Below, in pieces: positions 1-12,000 of a stretch of 60,000 nucleotides of DNA. The DNA lies in the NCBI GenBank assembly GCA_914767715.1, contig OU612071.1, positions 6,619,493 through 6,679,492 on the forward strand. Reading direction: 5' to 3'. Under the pieces are notes generated by a model. The model had not been told where the DNA came from, did not search any database, and was given only the letters and a program-made list of their open reading frames with translations. Source of the stretch: Membranipora membranacea. Taxonomy: Eukaryota > Bryozoa > Gymnolaemata > Cheilostomatida > Membraniporidae. Position 1 is the first letter of the stretch. Every line of letters begins with the position of its first letter. The position numbers and the translations under genes are program-made.

Positions 1-2279
1 AACCATATTTTCTTATTTGATTAGGTAGAGTAAAAATTTGCCATAAGCTTTTGCTCAAATTTAGTACCAAGTACTCATATATTTTTGTGATCCTCAGACC
101 AAATTTGGATTGAGATTTATCTCATCCGCCAGACTCTATGTACTTTTAATTTTTTTTAGTTTTTCCGTACCCGACAAAGCTTTAATGCAGCTATAAATCT
201 ATAAATGTATTACCAATTGCCTTGGCAAATGTCATTGTTGTCATTTGAAATTGTTTTCTTTTTTTCTCAAAATATCTCTTTATCCCGCAAAATTTAACTC
301 AAATTATCTCCTAGACCAACTAAGCCACATCTACTAATAACCTTATTGATCACAAGATGGATTCAGAGATAGCAATAAGCAATAATCTTGAGTGCTGTAT
401 ACGTCTATGTTCATCCCAATAGTTTGGGGGGATAGTCAGGCTGCAACTTACTCTCCCTCATTTTTAGAAAGTTCTAACTTTGTAACAAGTAATAGTGTTA
501 TCCTGGTGTACTGGTGTTATAAAGTTTAACCGGCAACTAGGAGATAGACATGAGGATGGGCAGTCTGCAGTCAGGTCAAAGGTCAAATATCTCTACAGTC
601 AGGTCAAAGGTCGAATACCTCTAGCTAGTTTTCTTGTACATTCATCTTCAGCCGGTCTTCATTGACAGTCTCACTCTCCTCTTTGTCTTTCTGGCTCGAT
701 CGGCGTCTTGTTAATTTACACCAGAGTCTAGGTCGACTTTACTGATAATTTTCCTCGAACTACTATCAGTTAGCTCACTTTTATTATACACAGTTAGCTG
801 ATCCTGATTGTTTTTTAAACCTTACCCACAAATATGTAATATATGGATATTGCTTATTGTGAAGCGCTTTACATAAAGCCAATTGGATCTGGTTACCAAC
901 ATTCATTATTAGAGATCTAATTATTTTTATGTTGCATTAGAAGTGTAAAATGGTAAAAATTGTAGATTGTTTAGAAAAGAAAACCAGAATGATCATCATT
1001 TTATTCCCTTTTTAATGCCTAATGTATGTTCTTGGCATCTGTGCCTTTCAAGCCAACAAACAAGTATCAGCATCATTATATATCGGTACATTATCTGTGG
1101 GCAGGAATAATTTTGATAAGTCGAAAGTTCAAAGATCTGTTTTTATGACATGCTGCTCTGCAAATTTGTTGCTCGGCATTCCATTTCCTCATACGTCTGC
1201 CGACTACAGTCTAGCTAGAATGCTGAACGGCATGAATTCAATCAATGGCAGGGTAAGAAGGTTTTTATTATTTTATATGAAAAATAGAAAACCAGTTAGA
1301 AAGAAGAGACATTTGGCTGCTACCAAAAACATGCAGCTCTTGGCTTAACAAGTTCCTTAAGACTTTGGGATTATATGCACATGAATCTGTTGTTGTAATA
1401 TTTTTGAGTTTATTGTCTGGTCAGTTTTGTTGCGACTGTCTGACCTGAACTTGGGCCCTAATTTACCCAAACTGCTCCCAGTACTATAGTTTGTTCCCAA
1501 ATAAAGGTTTCCACTCAGCATATAGAGGTGCCTGTATAGAACATGTGGTATTCGCGGTTCAGTTCACTTTCCGTTGTGTTAAGTTGAACCGATAGCAGTG
1601 AGAGGGTGTCTGAATGTCTTTTTAAAAAAGTATGAATAATGAACAAACACACAATAAGCAGTTCTCTATACTCTCATGGTCATACAGTGGATTATGGTTG
1701 TGGCAGAAAAACTGCAACTACATGTGTCAAGGTCAAACCTCTGTTATGTGAATGAACATGTTCCGACTCTTCCTTGTAGGTTGATCTTATCACAATTGGT
1801 CCGTGGAATGGCGACAATCTCACCTAACATACCATCCTCAAAGCGAAATGAAATTTTATTTGCAATGATTTTCATTCTGATTGAGGTGAGAACAAAAAAA
1901 ATTGTGTATTGCTTCATTTCACCGTACAGCTATATCACATGTGAAGGACAACACCCAACATAGACAACTCACTAGACATATGAAAAAGCTTTGACAGCAA
2001 TTTTTGGTTTTGGGCTGCATCTGAGATACTCAGAGATCACAGCTCAGTAATGTTCAGTAATTAAAGGTATTTCATTGGTCAGCATCACCGTTACTGCTGA
2101 TGTATCTCCCCAGTCATTGTCTGCATCTGAAGTTCAAATGTTCAAAAGGTTCATTATGATGATATGGCAAATTCTAAATCTATGTTCAATGATATTTATA
2201 TTCATTTGCTATCAATTACACAACCTGATAGCAGTATGGGGTAAAAGGGCCACATAGTGCAATTATTGCAGATTAACAC

Positions 2280-2500
2280 GATTCTTATTGCGAGACAGGC
2301 TATTGGTTCAAATCCCGGTGATGACACATTTTAGTTCTGAGTTGCTCCAGTGAGAAAAGATATATTCATATGAAGTTGGAAAGTTGAATTGAGTGGAGGG
2401 AAGCTTGCCAACAAAATGCCAGTTATAGGGTAGAGGAGAAATGACACCTTGGTTTGAGATAGTTATGATGTCACGGATGCGAGATGTAACATTCATGCCC
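2280..2500 (+). mobile_element. Possible tRNA-derived SINE fragment
   Basis: A B-box-like motif (GGTTCAAATCC) lies at about 2308-2318, followed by non-tRNA sequence. No matching A box or cloverleaf can be drawn, so this is at most a SINE relic. It is not a tRNA gene. Confidence 0.25.
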
Positions 2501-5500
2501 AGGCTCCCTGAGCTAGACCATTCAGCTGCTGGTTGGATATGAAATCATGTTATGCCAACTACAATGCTCACGATTATAAAAGAACAAACATATTTGCAAA
2601 TTAATGTGTTCTGTGTTAAAAATATGCAGGCATTGAATTCCGTATCTGGAACAGCAGCTCACTCATAGCTTTATATTCTGTATCTACTATCTATGTTTGT
2701 GAGTCTTTAGTAGATCACGTGACAGTCAACCGACTGAAACTGCTTGTAGCCTCTAAACTTTTAATTGAATTATGTGTTTTCTAGTGGCTTTTCTGTTTGG
2801 TATCAATACAACAGACATGGATAATAATTATCCTAACAGAGTCAAATCAAAAATAAAACAAAAAGGCTATTTAACAAACATACTTGTTGCTCACAGCAAA
2901 ATGTTTTTAAATCACCAAACAATTTTTCGCATGATCCAAAAACCTACTAGCGAATGAGCTGATGTCAAGTGAGTGATTTTATCTCTGTCCATTGCGAAAT
3001 ACAGCTCCTCAATTGGAGACTGGTGAGTTGATGAAACCATTATAGGAATAGTACAATTCGATGTATGAAGGTAACTCCGGGTAACACAATAATCTTTAAA
3101 AAGTGCAAGTTCAATAGTAGTAGTTAAATGTCATGTCATGCTTATATAGAGGAGTAATAATTTTATATTAAATTAAATTTTGAAAGAAAAGATTTTGATA
3201 GTTTTTTATTTCTGCCATTGTACACTATAGAAGATAATACCACAATTTGGTCTGGCGTTTGTGTATTCTCGATTTAATATGAAATGCAGCGCATGTCATA
3301 TATCATTCCTCATTCATTATTCATGATAGTGTAATTCTCAAACAGCGACTTCATGTTGATGACCATGGTCAAAGGTGGGGTGTTCATCTGCGTATATAAA
3401 TCAGTACATTGTGTAAAAATTTCTAATGTAACATTGATTAAAAAATTGTCTGCGTAGGGAGCAACAATCTTGCGGGTTTGTGATATTAACTTGATAAAAA
3501 ACATATGGTGCATCGATTTTCTTGTGTAACCATTTCTCACCTTGATGCCTGCGCTTTTGATGCAACATTAAAAGTTCTATTTGATAGGAATCCTAAAACA
3601 ATCAGAATATGCTGTGTCAAATATATGACGTGCAGACCTAGAAATCACTTTCGATAGTAACAAGTTTGTATTCTAAAAAAACATGGGATATTAAGATGCA
3701 GCCTGACTAACCCCTCACTTTGTAGATCGATGCTTCAACAGTACTCAGCAGTATTATCACTTATTGCTGAGACAACTGATCTTCCTTCTTGCCAAACCAC
3801 ATGGGAATGTGGTAATACTGGCATCAATAGGGTAATCAATCAGTCAATTGGGAAAAAGAGCATGCTCAATGAGTAATGGAAAGTCTCCATCAATTATCCA
3901 CCTACAGCTGTCACATCTCATATATGCCTAGTTCTCCACAATTCCTTCAGAGGTGCCACTGAGAGATTTTTCAGACCGATCTTCGCATGAATTATGCAAT
4001 CATTATATAACCCACAGAAGGGTCTCAAAGATATACTGATAAACGATACATTGATATACGATAGGCTGAATACACGATACACTGTTCCGATAAATTCTAA
4101 TGGTCATCAACGAGCTTAGATTTAATTCAAGGTTATTATAATACACAGTCTATTTAAATCATCACAAGTTATATGTATTGCAGCTTTTGATATCTGTTGA
4201 TGATCTGGTACATGAAAGCGCCGACAAGGCCGTCTCGTGTGCGTGAGGTTTTGGATAGCCCTTGAATACACAATTGTGACTACTAAAGAGTCAAGTGGCA
4301 GTGATTACCAATTACTTGTGTCAACTGGACAGGCATAAAATTAATTTGTTTAGCATAAGATTATTTATTTAATTACCCTGACCATTTAATTCAATGGAGA
4401 CAAAATACATGTATAAAATATTTATATAAGGTTAAAAATATTAAAAAGTGTTCTAGATAATCTGACCTGATCGTCTCTGCACTCGTATCCATATTTTTTT
4501 TGTATCCTTTGTTATATAGAATGTCAGATGAGTGCTGATATAAGCACTGATAGCACAGATAAAGCTGATATTACTCAGAATTACACAACAACACCAGTTA
4601 TATTATATTATACAATCAATGATCTCACTTGACAATCTAAAACACTGCTGAATAGGACAACGGTCCTGATGCTCTCCTGTCTTAATGCTAACTGCTGTCT
4701 ATATGTATTGTTGTGCCACTGATGTACATGTGACACAGTCTTTTGGTAGGTGGTTTCACTTTGATGATATAGTGTTGTACACTCAGGTGCAGCTGGTGCA
4801 ACTATTGCTGAGGTTGATGGTAACTTGTAGTTGTATTCTCTTTCTTCTTTTACTAGGAGTGATGGTGGAAGTCTTGTGCTGTACTGGATTCGATATTATT
4901 TCAATTCTTGTTCATCGCTCTGGTGTTCAGGTCATCAGATATGTATGTAGCAGAAGGTAGGGATGTAATACTAAGCTGATGCTAAAATAGAAATCTCCGC
5001 AAACCAGGGTTAATTTACAGTTGTAATAAAACACCATTAAGTGTTGTTTTTTATCTAAATAAAATCCTATCTACTGATAGGCTGCATACTTTTAAACTCA
5101 ACGTTAGTTTCACAATAAAATCCCAACACCTTAAAATTTCACTATAATGTAAAATCATTAACATTTATAAGATTATGAATTTATGGATTTATGGAACTAG
5201 ATATGGATATGGATTTATGGACTTATGGATTATAAATTGTACCATCACCTCGTGTTCAAAATGAGGTTTGAAGGAAGATGATGTTGTGTGTCAAATCAAT
5301 GATCCAAGGCTAAAAGAATACTGACTCTGTCATCTCATTTTTGCCACATTCAAACACGTCAGCAACTTTCACCACCCTAGCTTCTTTTCCATTGATCAAG
5401 CATAGTTATTTGTATGTAGTTGGAAGCGTTGGTTTAGATCTCTAGAAAATTCTAGTAATACTAAGATCCCTGTATATGATTTTATCGTGGTAGCGACTAC

Positions 5501-6534
5501 CCTCCGAGATGGTGATGAAAACATTTTCTCTGGTTGAGCTATCAGCGCAGAAAGTTGTTTTTGTCGGTTTTTTGCCTGTTTTTCTGTCTGGTATTCATCC
5601 TGTTTGATAAGGAATCTCAAGAAATATATCAAGGTGTATGCTTTAAAAATTGTCACCCTGAAAATACCATGGAGGTTACTGGGTGCATTTGTTTTCATAT
5701 CTATCTGTACCTTCTGACTTCTGCGGCTGACTATATATAACAACATATCTTGAGTGCCCATTTTTGGTATTGACAAATGTAATATAAATTAGAGTTCCCA
5801 TAACGTTCATGAAGCATGAGGATCTGAATGAAGCTACTATATAATACAGCTAACAGAACAGTGAGCTAATCCTTGCAGTGAATGGCCTCGGCATGCTATT
5901 CCTCCATTCCAAGTATTTAATAACTCCTCGATTCTACTCTTAATCGCATCCAAGACACAGGGAGTTATGTTGGCAAGCAAAATCAGGGAGAATGGTGGTC
6001 AAACCAAATAACAAATATGATATTGATACTGATGAGAGTATGTACATGCCAGGAGTTACTCCTTGGTAAATGTCACTACACATTACTAGTTTGCCCTTGA
6101 ATGCCTCAAGGGCACAGGCCTCCTTATCATACTGGTTGCTGGGGGTTTGTGAGGTGGGAAGAAGAGGATGCATCACTTCTTTGTTCACAAAGTTGGAATT
6201 CAGATCAATTACCTCAACCCCAGATCTATTCTATCACAGAGTTTTACCTGCCAACCCCAGACCCAAAACAATATCTGCGCTCCACACAGATGTTGGGTTC
6301 AATAATAAGCTCAGTATGCCCATGCACACACTCACATCAAACTTATGGGGGAAGATGGACAAGACATTTGAGGTTGAAACAAACATCTGCAACCTCTTTT
6401 TAAACACCTAGGGCAAAAAACTCATTCTTATGTGGTATGTGGTGACTTTATAGCTGTCTTTCCAGCTTGTCAACGTATCTTTCCATGCTGTCCCATGTCA
6501 TTCCAAGAGTCAGTCAAAAGATAGATGCGCAGAA

Positions 6535-6620
6535 GAGGTATTCATCCGAGAGTGGGATTTGAACCCACACCTGCTGCGGCACGCCTTACATCGCCAATTG
6601 TTGAGACCCCTTGTAGTGAG
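6535..6620 (-). mobile_element. tRNA-like B box, possible SINE relic
   Basis: On the minus strand the sequence reads GTGGGTTCAAATCCCAC, a good T-arm/B-box match. It is preceded by a weak A-box-like GATGTAAGGCG. The acceptor stem does not pair. The best reading is a tRNA-derived SINE fragment or a decayed tRNA pseudogene. Confidence 0.3.
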
Positions 6621-7595
6621 TTTTTAGCTGTCTGTACAGCTTGTCAAAATTTCTTTCTATTCTGTCACGTTTCTACATCTCCTCCACACTTGCGTTTATA
6701 ATTTGACTAATATCCTTATGATGTCAGGGCAGTTGTTTGTCAATAATATCTTGTTTGCGTACCTGCAATAGAATAAAATTTTGTTTACCACAAAGAAGAA
6801 GATTAGATTGGGACAAGGGACATTGAAACACTGGATATAGTAACTTTGATGTCTACTTGTGCGACATTGCATGGTTTTTGCTGATAATTGTATGTAACTA
6901 TTGATTTTTTTATTTGACACCTCAAATATAAGGCGATTATGTCATCAATGATTTGAATACTTATTTCATGATGACACAACTTCAGAATAATTGCTGATAT
7001 GAATACAAAACACAATGCATGCTCTCCATACAGCTGTTATCATCTTTGGATGTCTGAATAAAGAAATTATTGGTTGGAAGTTTTGGAGCAGGTTTCTAAA
7101 TTGTCACAACAAAACATTATTTAATTTAATAAAGCTGTGATAAAGGCTTTCATGGTAACGTGAAAGGTAGGTAAGGAAATTAATATTTGGCTATTCTTAA
7201 AACTTGAAAACATGAATTTCAAAATGCAACATCCATCTGTGGACGGTTATGTTGCTTTATCTGTGCTAATGTCTGAAAGCATATGACATTTTGTTTCTGA
7301 GTTGTCCCAAATGTGAAGAGAGAAGATAACCCGAAACACAACCCACAATTCATACTTGGGACATGTAGCCAGTGAGTTTGGGACCGCTGGGGATTGCACA
7401 TCAGCTGTCACATGACATTTGTTATCACTATTATGCATGCGGTATACTTATTGTCTTCTCATGAATAAATTAGTGAATTTGCGAGACTATCATATATAAG
7501 TCTGATTTACTAGTTGATGATGATGATGATGATTGTATATCAATGATCAAAAGGAGCCACTGAAATATCCTTAATTTGTCCTGCTGTTTTGTTGG

Positions 7596-7601
7596 CACAA
7601 G
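7596..7601. repeat. Target-site duplication CACAAG, left copy
   Basis: CACAAG directly abuts the first base (TATGGGG) of the left terminal inverted repeat. The identical hexamer stands immediately outside the right terminal repeat at 31425-31430. A perfect 6-bp duplication at both borders is the mark of a transposition event. Confidence 0.85.
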
Positions 7602-8522
7602 TATGGGGAGCCCTTTGTAAAAATTTGTCATGTCAATTAGAGCATTGCATATGTGATATGCCAAGTTTTATACATGGCATACCAACTTTTATATGTTGCA
7701 TGTCATAATTTATATATTTATGCCCACTTTTCCATGTTATATGCCAATTCTAATGTCTGTTGCATCATCATTCATATGCGATATGCTGACATTCATGCAT
7801 GCTATTCCAACATACATCCATGATATGCCACCTTTCATACATGACATGTAATAATTTGTGTGTGATATGTTGAAATTCAAGCATGTCACATCAATATTCA
7901 TGTTTGCTATGCCAAGATTTCTATTTTTGTTGATTCATGTATCCCACTTGCTAGTTGTCTTCTCTCATTTATGTTATACCAACATTTATATGCGATATGT
8001 CAACACAAAAATTTATGTGGCATCAAGAATTGTCAGCGAGTCAACATGACAGACAATGAGAAGTTATCCTCACTTAGCAGTAGCCTGTGCTCCCACTATA
8101 ATGTATAATAGAGAGAACGTTAGGTGTGCATTTCCTCGTTCAGTCTCAGCACGGATAGTATCACCCATTCATCAATTTCCTGCAGTGCCAATCAACAACT
8201 CCTTGCTTTGATAAGGCCATGACAAATCACTTTTAGGTTTGTGTCAGGTCCCTTGTGGTCTTTCTCATTTACCCATGATTTTTGTGTCAATTTTATCACC
8301 TTCCTGGTCAGAGTCCAATATGGTTGGTGTGATACATATTTAATATTGTACTGTAACTACTGTTACTTACTGAGTTACTGTACTGGTATGATTTTTTTTA
8401 GTTGTTAACTCAGCTACCTCCCAGCTACCTAAAGTGTGACTGTCATGGCCTAATGACATTACCACATATACCCCGCCACAGGCCCCCTGCAGCCCTGCCA
8501 CACTCCCTATATGCCCACAGTC
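7602..8522 (+). repeat. Left terminal inverted repeat
   Basis: This 921-bp arm is the reverse complement of 30541-31424. The first 44 bases match exactly (start TATGGGGAGCCC). Further in, 60-base blocks compared by eye differ at 2 to 4 positions. The left arm is longer because of a ~35-bp extra stretch near 8437-8475 and a small local duplication of AGCTACCT near 8411-8430. The arms stop matching at the inner sequence GACTGTGGGC. Confidence 0.85.
7655..7915 (+). repeat. Subterminal array of ~22-bp degenerate repeats (left)
   Basis: About twelve head-to-tail units of roughly 20-24 bp follow the pattern GATATGCCAACTTTCATACATG, with variation. Arrays of this kind inside transposon ends commonly serve as transposase-binding sites; that role is inferred here. 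The same array appears inverted at about 31111-31371. Confidence 0.6.
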
Positions 8523-8670
8523 CACAGACAGCATTGATTTGATGAGTTGCAGCCTTGTGTGTGTGTGTGTGTGTGTGGCAAATCAAATCAAATGTCAGTG
8601 ACCTGCTGTCTGTGCACAGTCGGAATGTGGGCATCTAGGGAGCGTGGCAGGGCTGCAGGGGGCCTGTGGG
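8475..8670. repeat. Foldback hairpin at the inner edge of the left TIR
   Basis: 8477-8545 and 8585-8669 are imperfect inverted copies (CCACAGGCCCCCTGCAGCCC and its complement). A loop between them contains a TG dinucleotide run. The right terminal repeat has only one of these two arms. The structure is therefore specific to the left end, and may come from a partial duplication of the repeat's inner edge. Confidence 0.7.
8556..8577 (+). repeat. (TG)n microsatellite
   Basis: About eleven TG units in the loop of the hairpin at 8475-8670. Confidence 0.9.
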
Positions 8671-8679
8671 TCTTGCCGT

Positions 8680-9024
8680 GTCAATCGATAATATAATTAT
8701 ATTATAATTATATACCGCATATCACAATGTTATCTTTTGCAAGAATCAATTAATAAATGTATCAAACTCACTCAATATGTCTCATCACTGTATCATAATA
8801 GATTAGATCTATGATTTCTGGAATTCTATTGGGAAAACCTTTAACAGTATTGGGCAGAGTTGAAGTGCTCATCACTTTTGTGTGCGATTATCTCATCAGC
8901 AAGTAATACAATCTTCACTTACCCCAATCCTATAAAACTGCACACATTTACAGTTGGAGTTATAGACCATAGTGCATCTAACTAAACCCAATAATCCTTG
9001 TTTTGATGGCTCCCTCAGGTCCCG
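8680..9024 (+). promoter_or_regulatory. Region upstream of the integrase start
   Basis: No gene is seen between the left TIR and the first integrase exon. An AT-only palindrome lies at about 8686-8716. The 5' flank of a plus-strand gene is expected here, but no core promoter element can be fixed. A possible acceptor (CCCTCAG) ends at 9018, just before the first recognised exon, so an untranslated or further upstream exon may exist. Confidence 0.25.
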
Positions 9025-12000
9025 ATGGCTGGTGCGTATAAGATTGATGTCAGCTATGATCAGTTGCTGCAGTTGCTGACTGTCACACTACAAAGACGGA
9101 GATAGCCTGTTATTTTCAAATAAGTCGCCCCACACTGAACAGTATCATCACCGATTACGAGCTTCAAGATCTCAGGCAATGGTAAGTTACTTCACTTTGT
9201 TAATTTCAGCTCTGTGAATTTGGTGTGTCAGTTGTAACCACAGCCACTCCTTTCAAGCTTGTTCGGAGGTTATCGTGTCTGTAGGCGGTCATTTAGGGAT
9301 GGCTGTAGTTTGAATTGGCCTCTTTTAACCTTACCAAAAAACTTACCCAAAGCGACAAAAGCCAGCAAACATTGGGAATAACCTCAAAAAGGGTTTTTTC
9401 AACAGAAAAGAATTGAAATGCTTTTATTTTTCCTGTTGCAACTATGGAAATAATAAAAATAACTTGAAAGTAGCCTACGGTATTAGAATCTATAGGTTGT
9501 ACATTCGGGACTGACAGTTTGGTAATTTATAATGTACCGTGTAGTACAGTAGTTCAAATCCTGATAATCCAAAAACCCTGATATTTAGAACAAACATAGT
9601 CAGTCCAGGCCATAGACCTAATATAAAAATTATTTTATTTATTTATATTATATAATATACTAGCATATATATATATAATATAAATAATAATTTTATTCAT
9701 ATAAGGTCTATTGTCTCGGCTGAGCACACTGTAATTACCATCGCTTAAGTAAAACTTTCACCCATACTTTGAACATTTGACAGCTGACTTTTCAAAAACT
9801 AGCGAACAATTTCACATTTCTCTGAACAATCTTTCTCACCAGTCGGTAGTTGGCCCAGGGGGTCAACTCTCAAACAATCATACACCATGATCATGTTTAT
9901 AATTCTTTTTATCCCCTACAACGTTTATGTGCTTCTGAAATCTACCCCCTTTAAGAAGAGTTGAGAGTCGTGATTGACCCCTAAGAGGATGATTGACGAT
10001 CTACGCAAATTTTGACCAATTATTTTCAATTTTCTTCTTGGCGAGGTTAGTGTATTGTATGGAAATTCAAAGACCAACAACAACTCCATGAAAAATTTGT
10101 CACTAGGCATTTGAAGTTACATACTTTATACAGAAGAGAAGACAAGAACTGAAAGGTATATTGATTACTGCAGTGATTCGATCATGGATCCTGATCACTG
10201 GTTGCCATGACAGGGTAAGAAACCTAGGGAAATCTGGGATTGAATACAGCACCAACAATCAGAAAAACTATGGTAGTTTTTGCAGGTTATCGTTGTATTA
10301 AGTCCCAGAAATCCCTGTTTTTTACTCACCAGTAATCGTTAGTAATCGATTATGTAAAAATCTGCATCTCCCTTATCAATCAGTACAGTTAGGATATCTT
10401 TGAGCCCTTCATTGTGCCCATTCATATAGCCACAGAACTTAATCGCATTAGCGGATCTGGACATTGAGCTAGTGGTAGAAATATTCTGTTTTCCATGACA
10501 ATGCGCGATCCTCCCACATGAATTACTATCCCCAATATCATGGCCTTCTGTTGTAAATTGGGAAGCATGTTGATTCTGAGCCATTTATGGTTTTCCAGCT
10601 TTTTCCCAGCAGCCTACCGCCGTAGTTGATTCTGCTTAAGTGATAACTCTTAGCAACAGAAGCAGTAAACCTGTAAAACTGTTCCATTGTTTCAGTAAAA
10701 TCCCTGTGTAGATAAATTGCATTTTTTCATGTTTTCTGGCAGTTATCCCTTCAATATGATTGAGGGGATAATTCCTACAGAAAATCGGTTTCATGATTTT
10801 TTGAGTCCCCCTCTGGCCCCGAGGGAAGAGAGAGTCTATGCTCCTTAAATCTCAACCCCAAATACACCACTAGTTGAACATATAGCATAACTCTAAAGAG
10901 AAATTTCGATTTGAAGTGGAAAAATACCCCCTACAAGTCAGCTATATGTGAATTACACCATTTTTACTTGTGAGTATTCTGAAAACTTACCCTCTACAAC
11001 TCCTGCTAAGAGGAGTTCCAAAACGTTTTAGGGGGGTCCCCCCCAAAACGATCATAATAACATGATGATGGTGTATGATTGTTTTAGAGTTGACCCCCTG
11101 GGGTAGTTGGGTTCCTGGGCCATCCTACATGTAAAGTTTGCACTGCATTTGGATGGCAGGTATATGAGTTAAATTGTTGGGTAATATGGCTGCGTGATTT
11201 TTTTTACTTTGTTACCATGACAACAGATCTATCAGAGCATAAAAAATTTTTGTCTGTTGGATTATGTAAAAAAGCTCCCAGTGGGGATGCCTCTGCTCCT
11301 AACACACTTTCAACCACTGTTACACTGATCCTGTGCAAATGTTCATCTTTTATTATTCCATCTACCTGTAAGCATGGTTTGTTCGCAAAAAATACCAAGC
11401 ATCATTGATATAGCTCAATTTTTAAACACTGGCTGGAAGCATTCTTCACTCACAGGATGTTTATAAATTAAGCTCCACTTTCCTAATGAGTGAAAGTCTA
11501 GGGTCATGTTGTTGCGTCATGCGCATTGATGTCATGTTAAATTCTGCTAAATTGACAATACTTTTTCACAGACGTTGCTATACCTTAATGTGTGGTTATG
11601 TTCCAGCTAGCATCAGAAGAGGCTTAGACGCAAAGACTAGGCACCTGGTACCAAGTCTCCGTGCTCTCATTGTGATATCTTGTTCATCGCACCAGCATTT
11701 AGGTGCGCGTGTGGTATAAAAGTTATCATAATGTGAACGCAGAGACTTCGCACTATACGCATTATGTCTCTGAGCCTAAATCTGTACAGACTAGGTGGAA
11801 AACAAATCAATCAAACATATCCATCCTTATGAAAATCGATATCTACACTGACACTCTCCAAAAGAGAAAGTGTAGTGCTAATTCTTATCAACTTTGACCC
11901 TGGTGTGAGACAGACTAACAAAACACCTGGATTAGTTGAAATGTGTGGAACTATTGGAACGTCTTGCTGGAACAGATATCATCAGCTGCATTCCAATGAC

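Larger units (their letters stand above)
1..7595. other. Left flank with no convincing gene
   Basis: AT-rich sequence with no long reading frame. Two stretches have some exon character on the plus strand. The first, about 1034-1252, has an open frame ending at a good donor (AGG then gtaaga). The second, 1781-1886, lies between a pyrimidine-rich acceptor and a gtgaga donor. Their phases do not join directly: the first ends in phase 0, and the second is long and open only when read after two carried bases. I therefore do not call a gene. Short tRNA-like B-box traces occur near 2309 (plus) and 6550 (minus). The rest shows nothing I can support. Confidence 0.5.

Noticed and set aside
1022-1886. 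Two-exon gene joining 1022-1252 to 1781-1886
   Set aside because: The donor leaves phase 0 while the second block is long and open only after two carried bases; joined as they stand, they stop within 16 codons.
9854-11102. Internal TIRs as a second pair of ends of the giant element
   Set aside because: They have their own 8-bp duplication and recur at 29971-30255 with a different duplication, so they belong to a separate MITE family.
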